From an uncultured Cohaesibacter sp. (GTDB taxonomy: Bacteria > Pseudomonadota > Alphaproteobacteria > Rhizobiales > Cohaesibacteraceae): a stretch of 64,000 nt of DNA. The position numbers and the translations under genes were made by a program. Where the stretch lies: the NCBI RefSeq assembly GCF_963682185.1, contig NZ_OY821667.1, forward strand, positions 3,113,501-3,177,500, in the 5' to 3' direction. The notes under the pieces were generated by a model. That model was given only the letters and a program-made list of their open reading frames with translations, searched no databases and was not told the DNA's origin. This document shows positions 32,208-40,926 of this stretch, one piece after another. Within the stretch, counting starts at the first letter, position 1, and the number at the start of each line of letters is the position of its first letter.

Positions 32208-34595
32208 ATGCTTAAAACGATGACGCCTGTATCTGATCGCATTGAACGGCTGCGGCAGAATTACGTCAATACCAAACCCTCAATCTGTTATGAGCGCGCC
32301 AAGATCTATACGGAGTCGCACAAGAAGACCGAAGGCAAGCCGACCATTCTGCGTCGCGCTCAGGCCTTTTATGATTTCTGTGCGCAATTCCAGGTCCGCA
32401 TTTTCGAGGATGAGCTGATTGTCGGAACGGCTGGCAAGTTTCGTCGGACCGGCATTCTGACGCCAGAATATTCCTGGAAGTGGGTCGACAAAGAAATGGA
32501 CACCTTCCCGACCCGCCCGCAAGACCCCTACCAGATCACGCCGGACCAGTGCGATGTCGTGCGCGCAGAGATTTTCCCCTATTGGCATGGCAAGTCTCTT
32601 GAGGAGCATTTTCTGGCCGCTTTGCCCGAAGAGACAGCAAGAATCGCCGTGGATACGGGCATCATCGACAATGATTCCAAATGGCGACAGGCCGTGGGTG
32701 AAATCACGCCGGACTATGAAGGTCACCTGTTCGTCAAAGGCTATGGCGGTATCCTCAAGGATGCCGAAGAAAAGCTCGCTGCGCTTGATTATCTCAACGC
32801 CGAGGATATCGACCGGATCCACTATTATCAGGCGACCATCCTTAGCGCCAAGGCCATCATTCTGCTGGCAAACCGTTATGCCGATCTGGCTGAAAGCATG
32901 GCAGAAGAAGAAGCCGACGGTGATCGTAAGGCCGAGCTGTTGGAAATTGCCCGCGTGTGTCGGCGCGTGCCGGAATATCCGCCGCAAAGCTTCCATGAAG
33001 CCACGCAATTCATCTGGTTTGTTCAGCTGGGCGGCATCATTACCGAGAATCCTCTGGCGCTCAATCCGGGGCGCTATGACCAGTTCATGTATCCCTATTA
33101 TGCGGCCGATCTGGACAAAGGCATTTTTGACAAGGCCGGCGCCAAGGAACTGATCCACGCTCTGTGGCTAAAATATTCCGAATGGGTCTGGACCATCTCG
33201 GAAAACACCACAGGCTATTTCGCTGGCTATAACCAGTTTCAGAACCTGACCGTTGGCGGCAAGAAGCGCGATGGCAGCGATGCGACCAACGAGCTGACCT
33301 ATCTCTGCCTTGAGGCAACCGATGAAGTGCGCACCCACCAGCCGGGTCTCAGCGTGCGTGTACAATCGGATTGTCCGCCAGAATTTCTCTATGCCGTGTC
33401 CGATCTGGTTAGCAAGGGCACGGGCTTCCCTGCGATCCATAACGATCAGGCCGGAACGCAGATGCTGCTGCAGGCCGGGTATGAACCCGAAGATGCCCGC
33501 GACTGGAACAATTGCGGCTGCGTTGTGCCTCATTTCCGCCAGACAGGGCAATGGACCAGCGCGGTCAATGTCAACTTCGCCGCAGCGATGGAATATGCCC
33601 TTAATGAGGGCAAGAGCCGCCTGACAGGCGAGAAGATGGGGCTTGATGCCAAGCCACTGGCAAACTATGCCAGCTATCAGGAAATCGAAGATGCCACCTT
33701 CGAGCAGGTGGGCAATCTCATTCATCATTCGGTGGTCTCCACCGTCATCGCCCAGAAACTCCACGCGGAAATGGTGCCGCGTCCATTCCTGTCCACCTGC
33801 ATCGGTCATTGTCTGGAAGAGGGCAAGGATCTTTCTCGCGGGGGCGCGAAATATAATGTCGGTCCGGTTCTGACCGGTATCGGCCTTGCGGTCGTCGCCA
33901 ACTCGCTGGCCGTCATCAAGAAACTTGTGTTCGAAGACAAGGTGACCACGCTCGCCGAACTGGATGCCGCGATGAACGCCGACTGGGAGGGCTATGACGC
34001 CCTGCGTACCAAGGCGCTTGCTGTGGTCAAATATGGCAATGACGACGACTATGTCGATGCCATCGCGCGCGATCTGGCCAACTATTATTATCGCAAAACC
34101 CGCGCCTATAAGGACAATTTCGGGTCGCCCTTCAACTCGGCCTTCATGGGCATTTCCAACTATATCCCAACGGGGCGGATCGTCGGGGCCACCCCGTGCG
34201 GACGCAAGGCGACCAAGCCGATTACGGAAGGGGTTTCGCCCTTTGCCGGCAGCGATGTGAAGAGCCCACTCGCAGCCATGCGCTCCAGCGCCAAGATGAA
34301 TCATGATGTGCACACCGGCGGCACACTGCTCAACTTGCGCCTTAGTGAAGATCTGGTCAGCACGCCAAAGGGCAAGCGCGATCTGGGTGGCATCATCCGA
34401 GCCTATTTCTCGCTCGGGGCTTTTCATGTGCAGTTTAACACGCTGTCCACCGAGACCTTGCGCAAGGCCCAGAAAAATCCGGAAGACTACAAAGATCTAC
34501 TGGTGCGGGTTGCTGGCTACAGCACCCAGTTTGTCAATCTCTCGCCTGAAATGCAGGAGGCGATCATCGCACGGTCGGCTCATGGCAGTTATTGA
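32208..34595 (+). CDS. Glycyl-radical enzyme of unknown substrate (atypical GCVVP active site)
   Basis: This 795-residue protein is a full-length member of the pyruvate formate-lyase/glycyl-radical enzyme (GRE) family. The C-terminal glycyl-radical loop reads VRVAGYS, then FVNLSPEMQEAI (radical Gly at about 770). The family's SFHEATQFIWF and PGRYDQFMYPYY segments are at 261-297. The predicted catalytic thiyl Cys is C438 in NNCGCVVPH. In the dehydratases and lyases I can recall (CutC, glycerol dehydratase, HypD, isethionate lyase) the residue two after the Cys is a Glu acting as base; here it is V440. C436, two before C438, is a further Cys. So it is not simply one of those enzymes. GGAG stands 8 bases before the ATG. 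The activase gene overlaps its 3' end by 14 bp. Confidence 0.88.
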   Translation: MLKTMTPVSDRIERLRQNYVNTKPSICYERAKIYTESHKKTEGKPTILRRAQAFYDFCAQFQVRIFEDELIVGTAGKFRRTGILTPEYSWKWVDKEMDTFPTRPQDPYQITPDQCDVVRAEIFPYWHGKSLEEHFLAALPEETARIAVDTGIIDNDSKWRQAVGEITPDYEGHLFVKGYGGILKDAEEKLAALDYLNAEDIDRIHYYQATILSAKAIILLANRYADLAESMAEEEADGDRKAELLEIARVCRRVPEYPPQSFHEATQFIWFVQLGGIITENPLALNPGRYDQFMYPYYAADLDKGIFDKAGAKELIHALWLKYSEWVWTISENTTGYFAGYNQFQNLTVGGKKRDGSDATNELTYLCLEATDEVRTHQPGLSVRVQSDCPPEFLYAVSDLVSKGTGFPAIHNDQAGTQMLLQAGYEPEDARDWNNCGCVVPHFRQTGQWTSAVNVNFAAAMEYALNEGKSRLTGEKMGLDAKPLANYASYQEIEDATFEQVGNLIHHSVVSTVIAQKLHAEMVPRPFLSTCIGHCLEEGKDLSRGGAKYNVGPVLTGIGLAVVANSLAVIKKLVFEDKVTTLAELDAAMNADWEGYDALRTKALAVVKYGNDDDYVDAIARDLANYYYRKTRAYKDNFGSPFNSAFMGISNYIPTGRIVGATPCGRKATKPITEGVSPFAGSDVKSPLAAMRSSAKMNHDVHTGGTLLNLRLSEDLVSTPKGKRDLGGIIRAYFSLGAFHVQFNTLSTETLRKAQKNPEDYKDLLVRVAGYSTQFVNLSPEMQEAIIARSAHGSY

Positions 34596-35499
34596 TCGCG
34601 GTGAATTAGGCAAGAACGGTGTGATCCTGCAAATGCAGGATTACTCCATCCATGATGGAGAAGGGGTCCGCACGATCATCTTTCTGGCCGGATGCGGCCT
34701 CAGGTGCCAGTGGTGCGCCAATCCGGAGAGCTGGACCCAGCATAAGAAACTCGCCTATCACGCCCACAAATGCAAAGGCTGCCACACGTGCCGCTCTGTC
34801 TGCCCGGAAGGGCTCGACCCAGCGGCGGAAGGCTTTGATATTACCCGCTGCACCTTCTGCGGAGACTGCGTGGCCGCGTGCCCGGAAAAGGCACTCCAGC
34901 TCGCCTGTGAAGCGATGGATGCCGATGCGGTTCTTGACCAGATCCGCCGCGACGAAATTTTCTTTCGCCATTCCGGTGGCGGGGTGACATTCTCTGGCGG
35001 AGAGCCTTTTGTGCAGCACCAGTTTCTTCGGCGCCTAGTGGCCGGTTGCGAAAAGCTCGGTGTTTCTGTCTGGGTGGAAAGCTGCGGCTTTTTCAAATGG
35101 GACCAGTGCAGCGACCTGATGGCGGGGATCGATCATATCTTCTTTGATATCAAGCATATGGATAGTGAAACCCACCGGAAGTTTACCGGCTTGGGCAACG
35201 AAACCATTCTTGAAAATGCCAAGAGGATCTTCTCAGCTGGCGTTCCGATGACGGTTCGTATTCCCCTGATCACGGAAGTGAATCTGGACGGCAGGAATCT
35301 CACCGCAACAGCGCGCTTCATGCAGGACCATCTGCCGGGCAGCCTGATTGAGCTGTTGCCCTATCATGAGCTTGGCAAAGCCAAATATAATGCGTTTCGC
35401 ATGCAGGATGACTTCCATGCCTTTACCACGCCAACAGCAGCACAAGTCGAGGCTGCCTACAGTATCTTCGAGCATCATGGGGTAGGGCGTTATCAGTAG
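34582..35499 (+). CDS. Glycyl-radical enzyme activating enzyme (radical SAM)
   Basis: This 305-residue radical-SAM activase has the CX3CX2C cluster motif CGLRCQWC, followed by a two-cluster ferredoxin insert with CKGCHTCRSVC and CTFCGDCVAAC. The GGE motif is SGGEPF. It also has DYSIHDGEGVRT near the N-terminus, the usual start of GRE activases. The two extra [4Fe-4S] clusters are typical of activases for GREs other than classic PFL. It installs the radical on the Gly of the upstream enzyme. The ATG at 34582 overlaps the GRE stop; AGGAGG is 22 bases upstream. It converges on the XRE-cupin gene with a seven-base overlap of coding ends. Confidence 0.9.
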   Translation: MAVIDRGELGKNGVILQMQDYSIHDGEGVRTIIFLAGCGLRCQWCANPESWTQHKKLAYHAHKCKGCHTCRSVCPEGLDPAAEGFDITRCTFCGDCVAACPEKALQLACEAMDADAVLDQIRRDEIFFRHSGGGVTFSGGEPFVQHQFLRRLVAGCEKLGVSVWVESCGFFKWDQCSDLMAGIDHIFFDIKHMDSETHRKFTGLGNETILENAKRIFSAGVPMTVRIPLITEVNLDGRNLTATARFMQDHLPGSLIELLPYHELGKAKYNAFRMQDDFHAFTTPTAAQVEAAYSIFEHHGVGRYQ

Positions 35500-36023
35500 C
35501 TGACAATATTCTGGAAGACGACCATTTGGCTCGCGGCTCGATAGCCATGGGGCTGATCGGCGTAGAAGCGGAAGGTTCCGCCTTCTTCGACCGTCTGCCA
35601 ATAACCATCGGCAAAGATCTCCAGCGTTCCCTTCACAACAATCACACTCTCCACCACGCCATGGGCATGGGGATCGGACATCTGGCAATGATGGTTGGTC
35701 AGGGTGATTTCATGGATCTCGAAATTTACCGCTTCGCTGTAGGGAAAGATCGAGACCATCTTCATGTCTGGATCGTTTGGAAAGGTCGGACTTTCTTCCG
35801 GATCGGTTGACTGGCCGAGAAAAGCGGAGAAAGAGGTTTCCAGACCAGTCGCGATTTGCCAGAGCTTGGCAATGGTGGGGCTAGATTCTTCCCGCTCGAT
35901 CTGCCCGAGCATAGCCTTGGATACACCGGTCAGTTTGGCGACATCATCGAGGCTGAGTTTGCGCTGGCTGCGTATCGTCTTCAGATGGGCTGCGACAGAG
36001 TGTTTGAATTTGTTTTCCGACAC
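35493..36023 (-). CDS. XRE-cupin transcriptional regulator
   Basis: This 176-residue protein joins an N-terminal XRE-type helix-turn-helix (KLSLDDVAKLTGVSKAMLGQ, residues about 22-41) to a C-terminal cupin domain with the HHCQMSDPHAHGVVESVIVV metal-site-like segment and a second strand at YADQPHGYRA. Such regulators sense small ligands and often control catabolic operons for amines, sugars or amino acids. It starts at a GTG preceded by GGGA. The gene converges on the GRE-activase operon, with stop codons overlapping, so antisense interference is possible. It is the likely regulator of that operon or of the TRAP cluster. Confidence 0.88.
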   Translation of the reverse strand: MSENKFKHSVAAHLKTIRSQRKLSLDDVAKLTGVSKAMLGQIEREESSPTIAKLWQIATGLETSFSAFLGQSTDPEESPTFPNDPDMKMVSIFPYSEAVNFEIHEITLTNHHCQMSDPHAHGVVESVIVVKGTLEIFADGYWQTVEEGGTFRFYADQPHGYRAASQMVVFQNIVSY

Positions 36024-36103
36024 AAACGAATCCCGTTCTTCTTAATCTTTGCGGGCTATTCATATCAGCAAGAGCATGTCTCTGGCTATGCCTAAAGGAA
36101 AGG

Positions 36104-36745
36104 CTAGAGTTGTTCCCCCAATGCCAGATGCAGGGAATTGTTGATGTGTCTTTCAAGAGCCTTTTCGGCTTCGGCAATGTCGGACGAAAGCATGGGGCGC
36201 AAAATGGCCAGATGCTCACCTGTGATACGCTCTGCGTTGAAGGGGGTCACTTGGAGGCGAGATTGTACGACCATGTGAATTTTGACCGAATTGACGCGGT
36301 AGACATTGGAAATTAGGGCATTTTGCATGCTGCCGATCAAGGCTGCGTGTATGTCCCAGTCAAGCTTCTGCATGGCATCGGCGTCATCCTGGTCAGATTT
36401 GGCCTGTATATTTGCCAGATAGGTTTCATGTTGCCTGATCCAGTCTGCAATGATCTCTTTGGGGATGCGGTTCACCGCAGCGCTGATGGCACTGATCTCC
36501 AGGATGCGCCTCAACTCATAGGCATCGCGTACAAAAGAAACATCAAGAGAGGGGACCATGAGCCCACGCTTGGGGATGGTTTCAAGAAGGCCGTCGGCCT
36601 CAAGGCGCGGAATGGCTTCCCGTATGGAGCCAAGCGTCGAACCGGTCATTTCCATCAGTTCGCGTTGCGATACCAAGGTGCCCGGCTTCAGGGCTCCCTG
36701 ATCGAGCAATTCCACGATGCGTTCATAGGCCGCGCGCTTTAGCAT
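36104..36745 (-). CDS. GntR family regulator, FCD subfamily
   Basis: This 213-residue protein has an N-terminal winged helix (ALKPGTLVSQRELMEMTG and SIREAIPRLEADGLL) and an all-helical FCD effector domain of about 140 residues with the metal-type residues in LRRILEISA, DWDIHAALI and GEHLAIL. FCD regulators usually bind organic acids. I use the ATG at 36745, which has AGGAATTAAGA just upstream; an ATG at 36763 lacks one. It is divergent from the TRAP importer at 36996, and a palindrome lies in between. I infer that it represses dctPQM and the downstream catabolic genes. Confidence 0.88.
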   Translation of the reverse strand: MLKRAAYERIVELLDQGALKPGTLVSQRELMEMTGSTLGSIREAIPRLEADGLLETIPKRGLMVPSLDVSFVRDAYELRRILEISAISAAVNRIPKEIIADWIRQHETYLANIQAKSDQDDADAMQKLDWDIHAALIGSMQNALISNVYRVNSVKIHMVVQSRLQVTPFNAERITGEHLAILRPMLSSDIAEAEKALERHINNSLHLALGEQL

Positions 36746-36911
36746 TCTTAATTCCTGTCTCATGCATTGGGCTGCCGGATAGCAGTATCCAGTTCATTCT
36801 CTCATTACGCGTCATGGGGTGCGAGTGCAACCATATTGCTTTCATCCACACGGACGCCAAGAGGATCCCAATCTATTCACAAATTTTCGTAACAGGTCAA
36901 AGTTACGATTG

Positions 36912-36933
36912 CTAACATGTTAGTTGCATGTTA
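36912..36933. promoter_or_regulatory. Candidate GntR-FCD operator CTAACATGTTAG
   Basis: A perfect 12-bp palindrome CTAACATGTTAG (36912-36923) is followed by a further half-site, giving TAACATG-N7-CATGTTA (36913-36933). It lies 63 bases before the dctP start and between it and the divergent gntR-type gene, the classic site for autoregulation plus operon repression. Confidence 0.6.
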
Positions 36934-36995
36934 ATACACCAAGTCAGCATCAGGCGCAAGGAGGCGCCGGTGCTTCGGAGGAAATAGGAGGACTT

Positions 36996-38021
36996 ATGAA
37001 ACGTTCAGTTAAATTGTTGGCCGGTGTCGCCGCAGTAGCCCTTTCAGCCATGGTTTCCATGTCAGCACAGGCCGAAACCCTGCGTTTTGCCACAACCCTG
37101 CCAGAAGCAGACAACCCAGAAACCCACGCCATGAAGGCTTTTGAGCAATATGTCGAGTTCCACACCAATGGCGACATTGATGTGCAGTTGCTTCATGGTG
37201 GTGTCGGTGGCGACCGTGAAATTCTGGAAAGTGTTCGCAACGGCATCTTCCAGATGACCGCAACAACCGATGGGGCTCTTGCCTCCTTCTATCCGGGCGT
37301 GCAGGTCTTCTCGATGCCATATCTGTTCCGCTCGACGCGCCATGCTGTGGAATTCATGAATAACGCACCTGTCATGGATGATTTCGTGGCCGACGTGGAA
37401 AAAGAAGCCGGTCTTCGCATTGTTGGCTTTGCGGCTGATGGCTTCCGTAACTTTGTGAACAACAAGCACCCGATCAAGACTCCGGCAGATGTGGAAGGCC
37501 TTAAGCTGCGTTCCATGGAAAGCCCCGTCATGATCGCGCTGATGAAAAGCCTCGGCGCTGCGCCAACGCCAATTCCATTCCCGGAAAGCGCCATGGCGAT
37601 CCGTCAGGGTGTTGTTGATGGTGGCGAAAATCCACCATCCACCGTTATCAATGGCGGCTGGGCTGAAGTCATTAAATATATGTCTCTGGATGAGCACATC
37701 TTCTCTGCCGTGTTTGCCTATGCCAATCCGGCATTTCTCGATGGCTTGAGCGAGCAGAATCGCGCTGCAGTTCTGGATGGCGTGAACCTCTACACCACCA
37801 TCATGCTGGCTGGTAAGGGGCAGGGATATCTCTCAGATACCCAGAAGATCAGCGATATGGGCGTTGATGTCTATGTGAACTCGCCTGCAGAGAAAAAGGC
37901 ATTCGGTGAAAAGGCCCAAAAGCCGGTACGCGAGTTCCTGTCTGAAGAACTCGGCGCAGACTATGTGGATGGTTTCCTGGCCGCGGTGTCGGAAACTGAA
38001 GCCAAACTATACGGCGAATAA
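36996..38021 (+). CDS. TRAP transporter, periplasmic solute-binding protein
   Basis: This 341-residue DctP-family protein has a signal peptide (residues about 1-26, ending SMSAQAE). The conserved carboxylate-binding Arg is expected in GLKLRSMES, and VVDGGENPPSTV is the family's GxxDGQEN segment with Gly in place of Gln. TRAP binding proteins mostly carry organic acids, including sugar acids and hydroxy acids. A GGAGG site precedes the ATG. It begins the dctPQM-dehydrogenase-lyase-kinase operon. The ligand is unknown; the neighbouring enzymes suggest a hydroxy or sugar acid. Confidence 0.88.
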   Translation: MKRSVKLLAGVAAVALSAMVSMSAQAETLRFATTLPEADNPETHAMKAFEQYVEFHTNGDIDVQLLHGGVGGDREILESVRNGIFQMTATTDGALASFYPGVQVFSMPYLFRSTRHAVEFMNNAPVMDDFVADVEKEAGLRIVGFAADGFRNFVNNKHPIKTPADVEGLKLRSMESPVMIALMKSLGAAPTPIPFPESAMAIRQGVVDGGENPPSTVINGGWAEVIKYMSLDEHIFSAVFAYANPAFLDGLSEQNRAAVLDGVNLYTTIMLAGKGQGYLSDTQKISDMGVDVYVNSPAEKKAFGEKAQKPVREFLSEELGADYVDGFLAAVSETEAKLYGE

Positions 38022-38044
38022 GTCCCTTTCGCTGTAACCAATGC

Positions 38045-38096
38045 GTCTGCCGGCTCCGTGCCTCCCTTTTGCATCCCTCTATGGGAGCCGGCGGAC
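38045..38096 (+). other. Intercistronic hairpin dctP-dctQ
   Basis: GTCTGCCGGCTCC (38045-38057) pairs with GGAGCCGGCGGAC (38084-38096), a 13-bp stem with one G-U pair and a 26-nt loop, starting 24 bases after the dctP stop. There is no T run. Confidence 0.65.
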
Positions 38097-38118
38097 CTTA
38101 TCCGAATGGAATTTTCTT

Positions 38119-38622
38119 ATGGCATCTTCTCTGACACAGAGTTATCTGCGTTGGACAGCCAAGCTGTCGAACGCTACGGAATATCTGGCGGTGGCGATAT
38201 TTGCCGGGATTGTATTGGTCAACTTCATGGCTGTGGGGGCGCGCTATGTGCTCGCCGATCCCATTGGCTGGAGTGAGGAAGCCCTGCGCTATGCCGTTGT
38301 CTGGGCTGTGTATCTGGTGGCTGGCGCCACCTTTCGTCATGGTGAGCAGATGATGATCGACCTCATCGTCATCATTCCGTCCGACATGATCAAGCGCATC
38401 GCGGCCCTTCTGTCCCTTCTGACCACATTGGTGCTGGCTGCAATTGTAATTGCACTCGGTATCCCGTTTCTTATGGATACGGGGCAGGTTTCCCCCTCCA
38501 TGCGCCTGCCTATGTGGATCCCCTACGCGTCAGTTGTCATCGGCTACCTGATGATTGCGGTCCAAGCGATTGCCGGTTACATCGAGCAGCCTGTGCTTGG
38601 CAACAAGGAGCCTGCAAAATGA
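38119..38622 (+). CDS. TRAP transporter small permease (DctQ)
   Basis: This 167-residue membrane protein has four predicted helices and the DctQ hallmark of the family's second helix region, with DPIGWSEEALRYAVVW. It joins the binding protein to the large DctM subunit. The ATG at 38119 is chosen because the upstream 26 codons lie within the intercistronic hairpin. The stop overlaps the dctM start as ATGA. Confidence 0.87.
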   Translation: MASSLTQSYLRWTAKLSNATEYLAVAIFAGIVLVNFMAVGARYVLADPIGWSEEALRYAVVWAVYLVAGATFRHGEQMMIDLIVIIPSDMIKRIAALLSLLTTLVLAAIVIALGIPFLMDTGQVSPSMRLPMWIPYASVVIGYLMIAVQAIAGYIEQPVLGNKEPAK

Positions 38623-39896
38623 GCCCGGCAGCAATCTTTTCAACCTTCTTCTTTCTGGTATTGATCGGCTCTCCCATCGCTGTGGCGCTGGGTTTGACGG
38701 GTGCCTCTGCCGCCTGGTTTGCGCATCTTCCGATGGTCATTATCCCGACGCGCTTTTTCAGCTCTCTGGATAACTTCTCGCTCCTCGCTGCGCCTTTCTA
38801 TATTTTTGCCGGTGAAGTGATGAACCGGGGAGGGATCACCGAAACGTTGATTACCTTCGCGGCAAAGATCACCCGCTTTGTGTCCGGTGGTGCGGCCTAT
38901 GCCAACATTCTGGCCTCTGTGCTGTTTGCCGGTATTTCGGGCACGGCGATTGCCGATACCGCAGCTCTTGGCAAGATCTTCATCAACGGCATGCCCAAAC
39001 AGGGCTATACCAAGGAATTCTCGGCCGCTGTTACCGTTGCCAGTTCCATGATCGGACCGATCATTCCCCCCTCGGTGATCATGATTGTCTACGCATCGGT
39101 CGCTCAGGTTTCCATCATCAAGCTGTTTGTTGCTGGCATCGTTCCGGGGCTGATCCTCGGGGGCGCCTGTGCCGTCATCGTGCTCATCACGGCTCTGACC
39201 AAAGGGCTGCCAAAAGGCGAGATCAAGGCGGTCGACAAATCGGATAAACAGCTGGTGTTCGAAACCGCGTTGGTCTTCTCCATTCCGCTGTTCATCGTTT
39301 TCGGTACGCTTTCGGGCGTCTTTACGGCAACCGAGGCAGGCGGTATTGCCTGTGTCTATGCGATGGTTCTGGGGCGGTTTGTCCTCAAGACCCTATCGGG
39401 ACGCAACATTCTCTCCTGCATGCGGGCTTCCATGCGTACAACGGCGAGCCTTTATCTGGTGATCGCAGGGGCTTCGGTGCTGTCCTACATTCTCACCGTA
39501 ACCGGCGCCATTTCTTCGGTCCGGTCCCTGACGGCGATCTTCTCGGGCGATCCGACAATCTTTCTGTTCTTTGTACTGGGCATTCTGATTGTTGCGGGCT
39601 TCTTCCTTGAGCCGGGCGTTCAGGTGCTGCTGCTGGCACCTATCTTCCTGCCCATCTCCCGCAGTCTGGGCATCGACGAAATGCAATTCGCCATGGTCTT
39701 CCTGCTCTCGGGCACCCTGAGCCTGATGACCCCGCCTGTCGGCATCTGCCTCTTCGTGGCCGCGCAAATAGGCGAGATAAGCATCGGGCGCATGTTCAAG
39801 GCGATCATGCCCTTCCTGCTCGCCCAGATCGTCGCAATTTCTCTTCTCATCATTTGGCCGGATCTTGTCACGTTCCTGCCCAACCTGGTCAACTAG
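38619..39896 (+). CDS. TRAP transporter large permease (DctM)
   Basis: This 425-residue protein has about 11-12 membrane helices and the DctM family segments FFLVLIGSPIAVALG, SGTAIADTAALG and MIGPIIPPSVIMIVYA. It is the ion-coupled transport subunit. Coupling to dctQ is tight (ATGA). It is followed after two bases by the dehydrogenase gene, so uptake and catabolism are co-transcribed. Confidence 0.92.
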   Translation: MSPAAIFSTFFFLVLIGSPIAVALGLTGASAAWFAHLPMVIIPTRFFSSLDNFSLLAAPFYIFAGEVMNRGGITETLITFAAKITRFVSGGAAYANILASVLFAGISGTAIADTAALGKIFINGMPKQGYTKEFSAAVTVASSMIGPIIPPSVIMIVYASVAQVSIIKLFVAGIVPGLILGGACAVIVLITALTKGLPKGEIKAVDKSDKQLVFETALVFSIPLFIVFGTLSGVFTATEAGGIACVYAMVLGRFVLKTLSGRNILSCMRASMRTTASLYLVIAGASVLSYILTVTGAISSVRSLTAIFSGDPTIFLFFVLGILIVAGFFLEPGVQVLLLAPIFLPISRSLGIDEMQFAMVFLLSGTLSLMTPPVGICLFVAAQIGEISIGRMFKAIMPFLLAQIVAISLLIIWPDLVTFLPNLVN

Positions 39897-39898
39897 CA

Positions 39899-40888
39899 AT
39901 GACAAAGCAAAAAATCCTCGTTCTGACGGAACAGTTCACCAATGAATGCCCTCTGTTCGATCCTCTGCGTGATGCGGGATATGACGTGGTGGTGAACGAA
40001 ACCGGACGTCTCCCCGACGAACCGACCCTTAAGGAAATGCTCTCCAGCGGTGTGGTGGCCACCATTGCCGGAGGCGAGCCCTACACCCCTGACGTGATCG
40101 CTTCCGCCAGGGATCTCAAGATGATTGCGCGTTGGGGCGTCGGATATGACAAGGTCAATGTCCCCGCAGCGACCGAGCATGGCATCCCCCTTGCCATGGC
40201 TTTTGGCCAGAACCACGAGAGCGTGGCCGAATATGCGCATGCAATGGCTCTTTCGCTTGCCTGCGGTATCGGGCGCCGCGATGCCATGGTGCATGGCGGT
40301 ACATGGATGTTTGATGGTTTCCATCCCGGTCTTTGGGAGCGCACCGCCGGTCTCATTGGCCTTGGCCGCATTGGTGGTGCCATGGCACGACGGCTCAATG
40401 GGCAATCCATGCGGGTTCTGGTCTATGATCCATATGTGACCGAAGAACAGGCCGAAGCTGCTGGTGTCGAGAAATGTGATCTCGATACGCTTCTGGCCGA
40501 GAGTGATATCATTTCGGTTCATGCTCCCTCAACCCCAGAGACACGCCACACGCTGAATGCTGAAACCTTCGCCAAGATGAAGGATGGCGTCATTGTCATC
40601 AACACCTCGCGCGGGCCGCTGATTGACGAGGCCGCTCTGGTTGATGCGATCAAATCCGGCAAGGTCTATGGCGCTGGCCTGGACGTGTTCGAAACCGAGC
40701 CTCTACCGGCTGATAGCCCCTTGCGCAGCTGTGACAATGTCATTCTCAGCCCGCATGTGTCCGGTATGGACAAGATGGCAGAGAAGCGGGTGACCCTGCG
40801 CTGCGTCTATAACATTCTGGCGTGGCTCAACGGCGATCCCAAAGAGCTCCTGCCCTATGTGGTCAATCCCGAAACGCTGAAAATTTGA
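39899..40888 (+). CDS. D-isomer-specific 2-hydroxyacid dehydrogenase
   Basis: This 329-residue NAD(P)-dependent dehydrogenase belongs to the phosphoglycerate dehydrogenase/glyoxylate reductase family. GLIGLGRIGGAMA is the nucleotide-binding loop (GxGxxG), with catalytic Arg in NTSRGPLID, Glu in DVFETEPLP and His in LSPHVSG. It interconverts a 2-hydroxyacid and a 2-oxoacid. Its place between a TRAP importer and an aldolase-type lyase suggests that it oxidises the imported acid or reduces a product. The ATG at 39899 lies two bases after dctM and has no clear ribosome binding site, so translational coupling is likely. Confidence 0.88.
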   Translation: MTKQKILVLTEQFTNECPLFDPLRDAGYDVVVNETGRLPDEPTLKEMLSSGVVATIAGGEPYTPDVIASARDLKMIARWGVGYDKVNVPAATEHGIPLAMAFGQNHESVAEYAHAMALSLACGIGRRDAMVHGGTWMFDGFHPGLWERTAGLIGLGRIGGAMARRLNGQSMRVLVYDPYVTEEQAEAAGVEKCDLDTLLAESDIISVHAPSTPETRHTLNAETFAKMKDGVIVINTSRGPLIDEAALVDAIKSGKVYGAGLDVFETEPLPADSPLRSCDNVILSPHVSGMDKMAEKRVTLRCVYNILAWLNGDPKELLPYVVNPETLKI

Positions 40889-40926
40889 ACGGCAAATCCC
40901 GAAAGTCTGATAAGAGGAATATAACA

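Noticed and set aside
33168-34427. 419-codon minus-strand frame inside the GRE gene
   Set aside because: Shadow frame; the GRE frame has the conserved motifs.
32208-35499. Naming the GRE as CutC, HypD or isethionate lyase
   Set aside because: The active-site Glu is missing and none of the expected partner genes (shell proteins, proline reductase or aldehyde dehydrogenase) is present.
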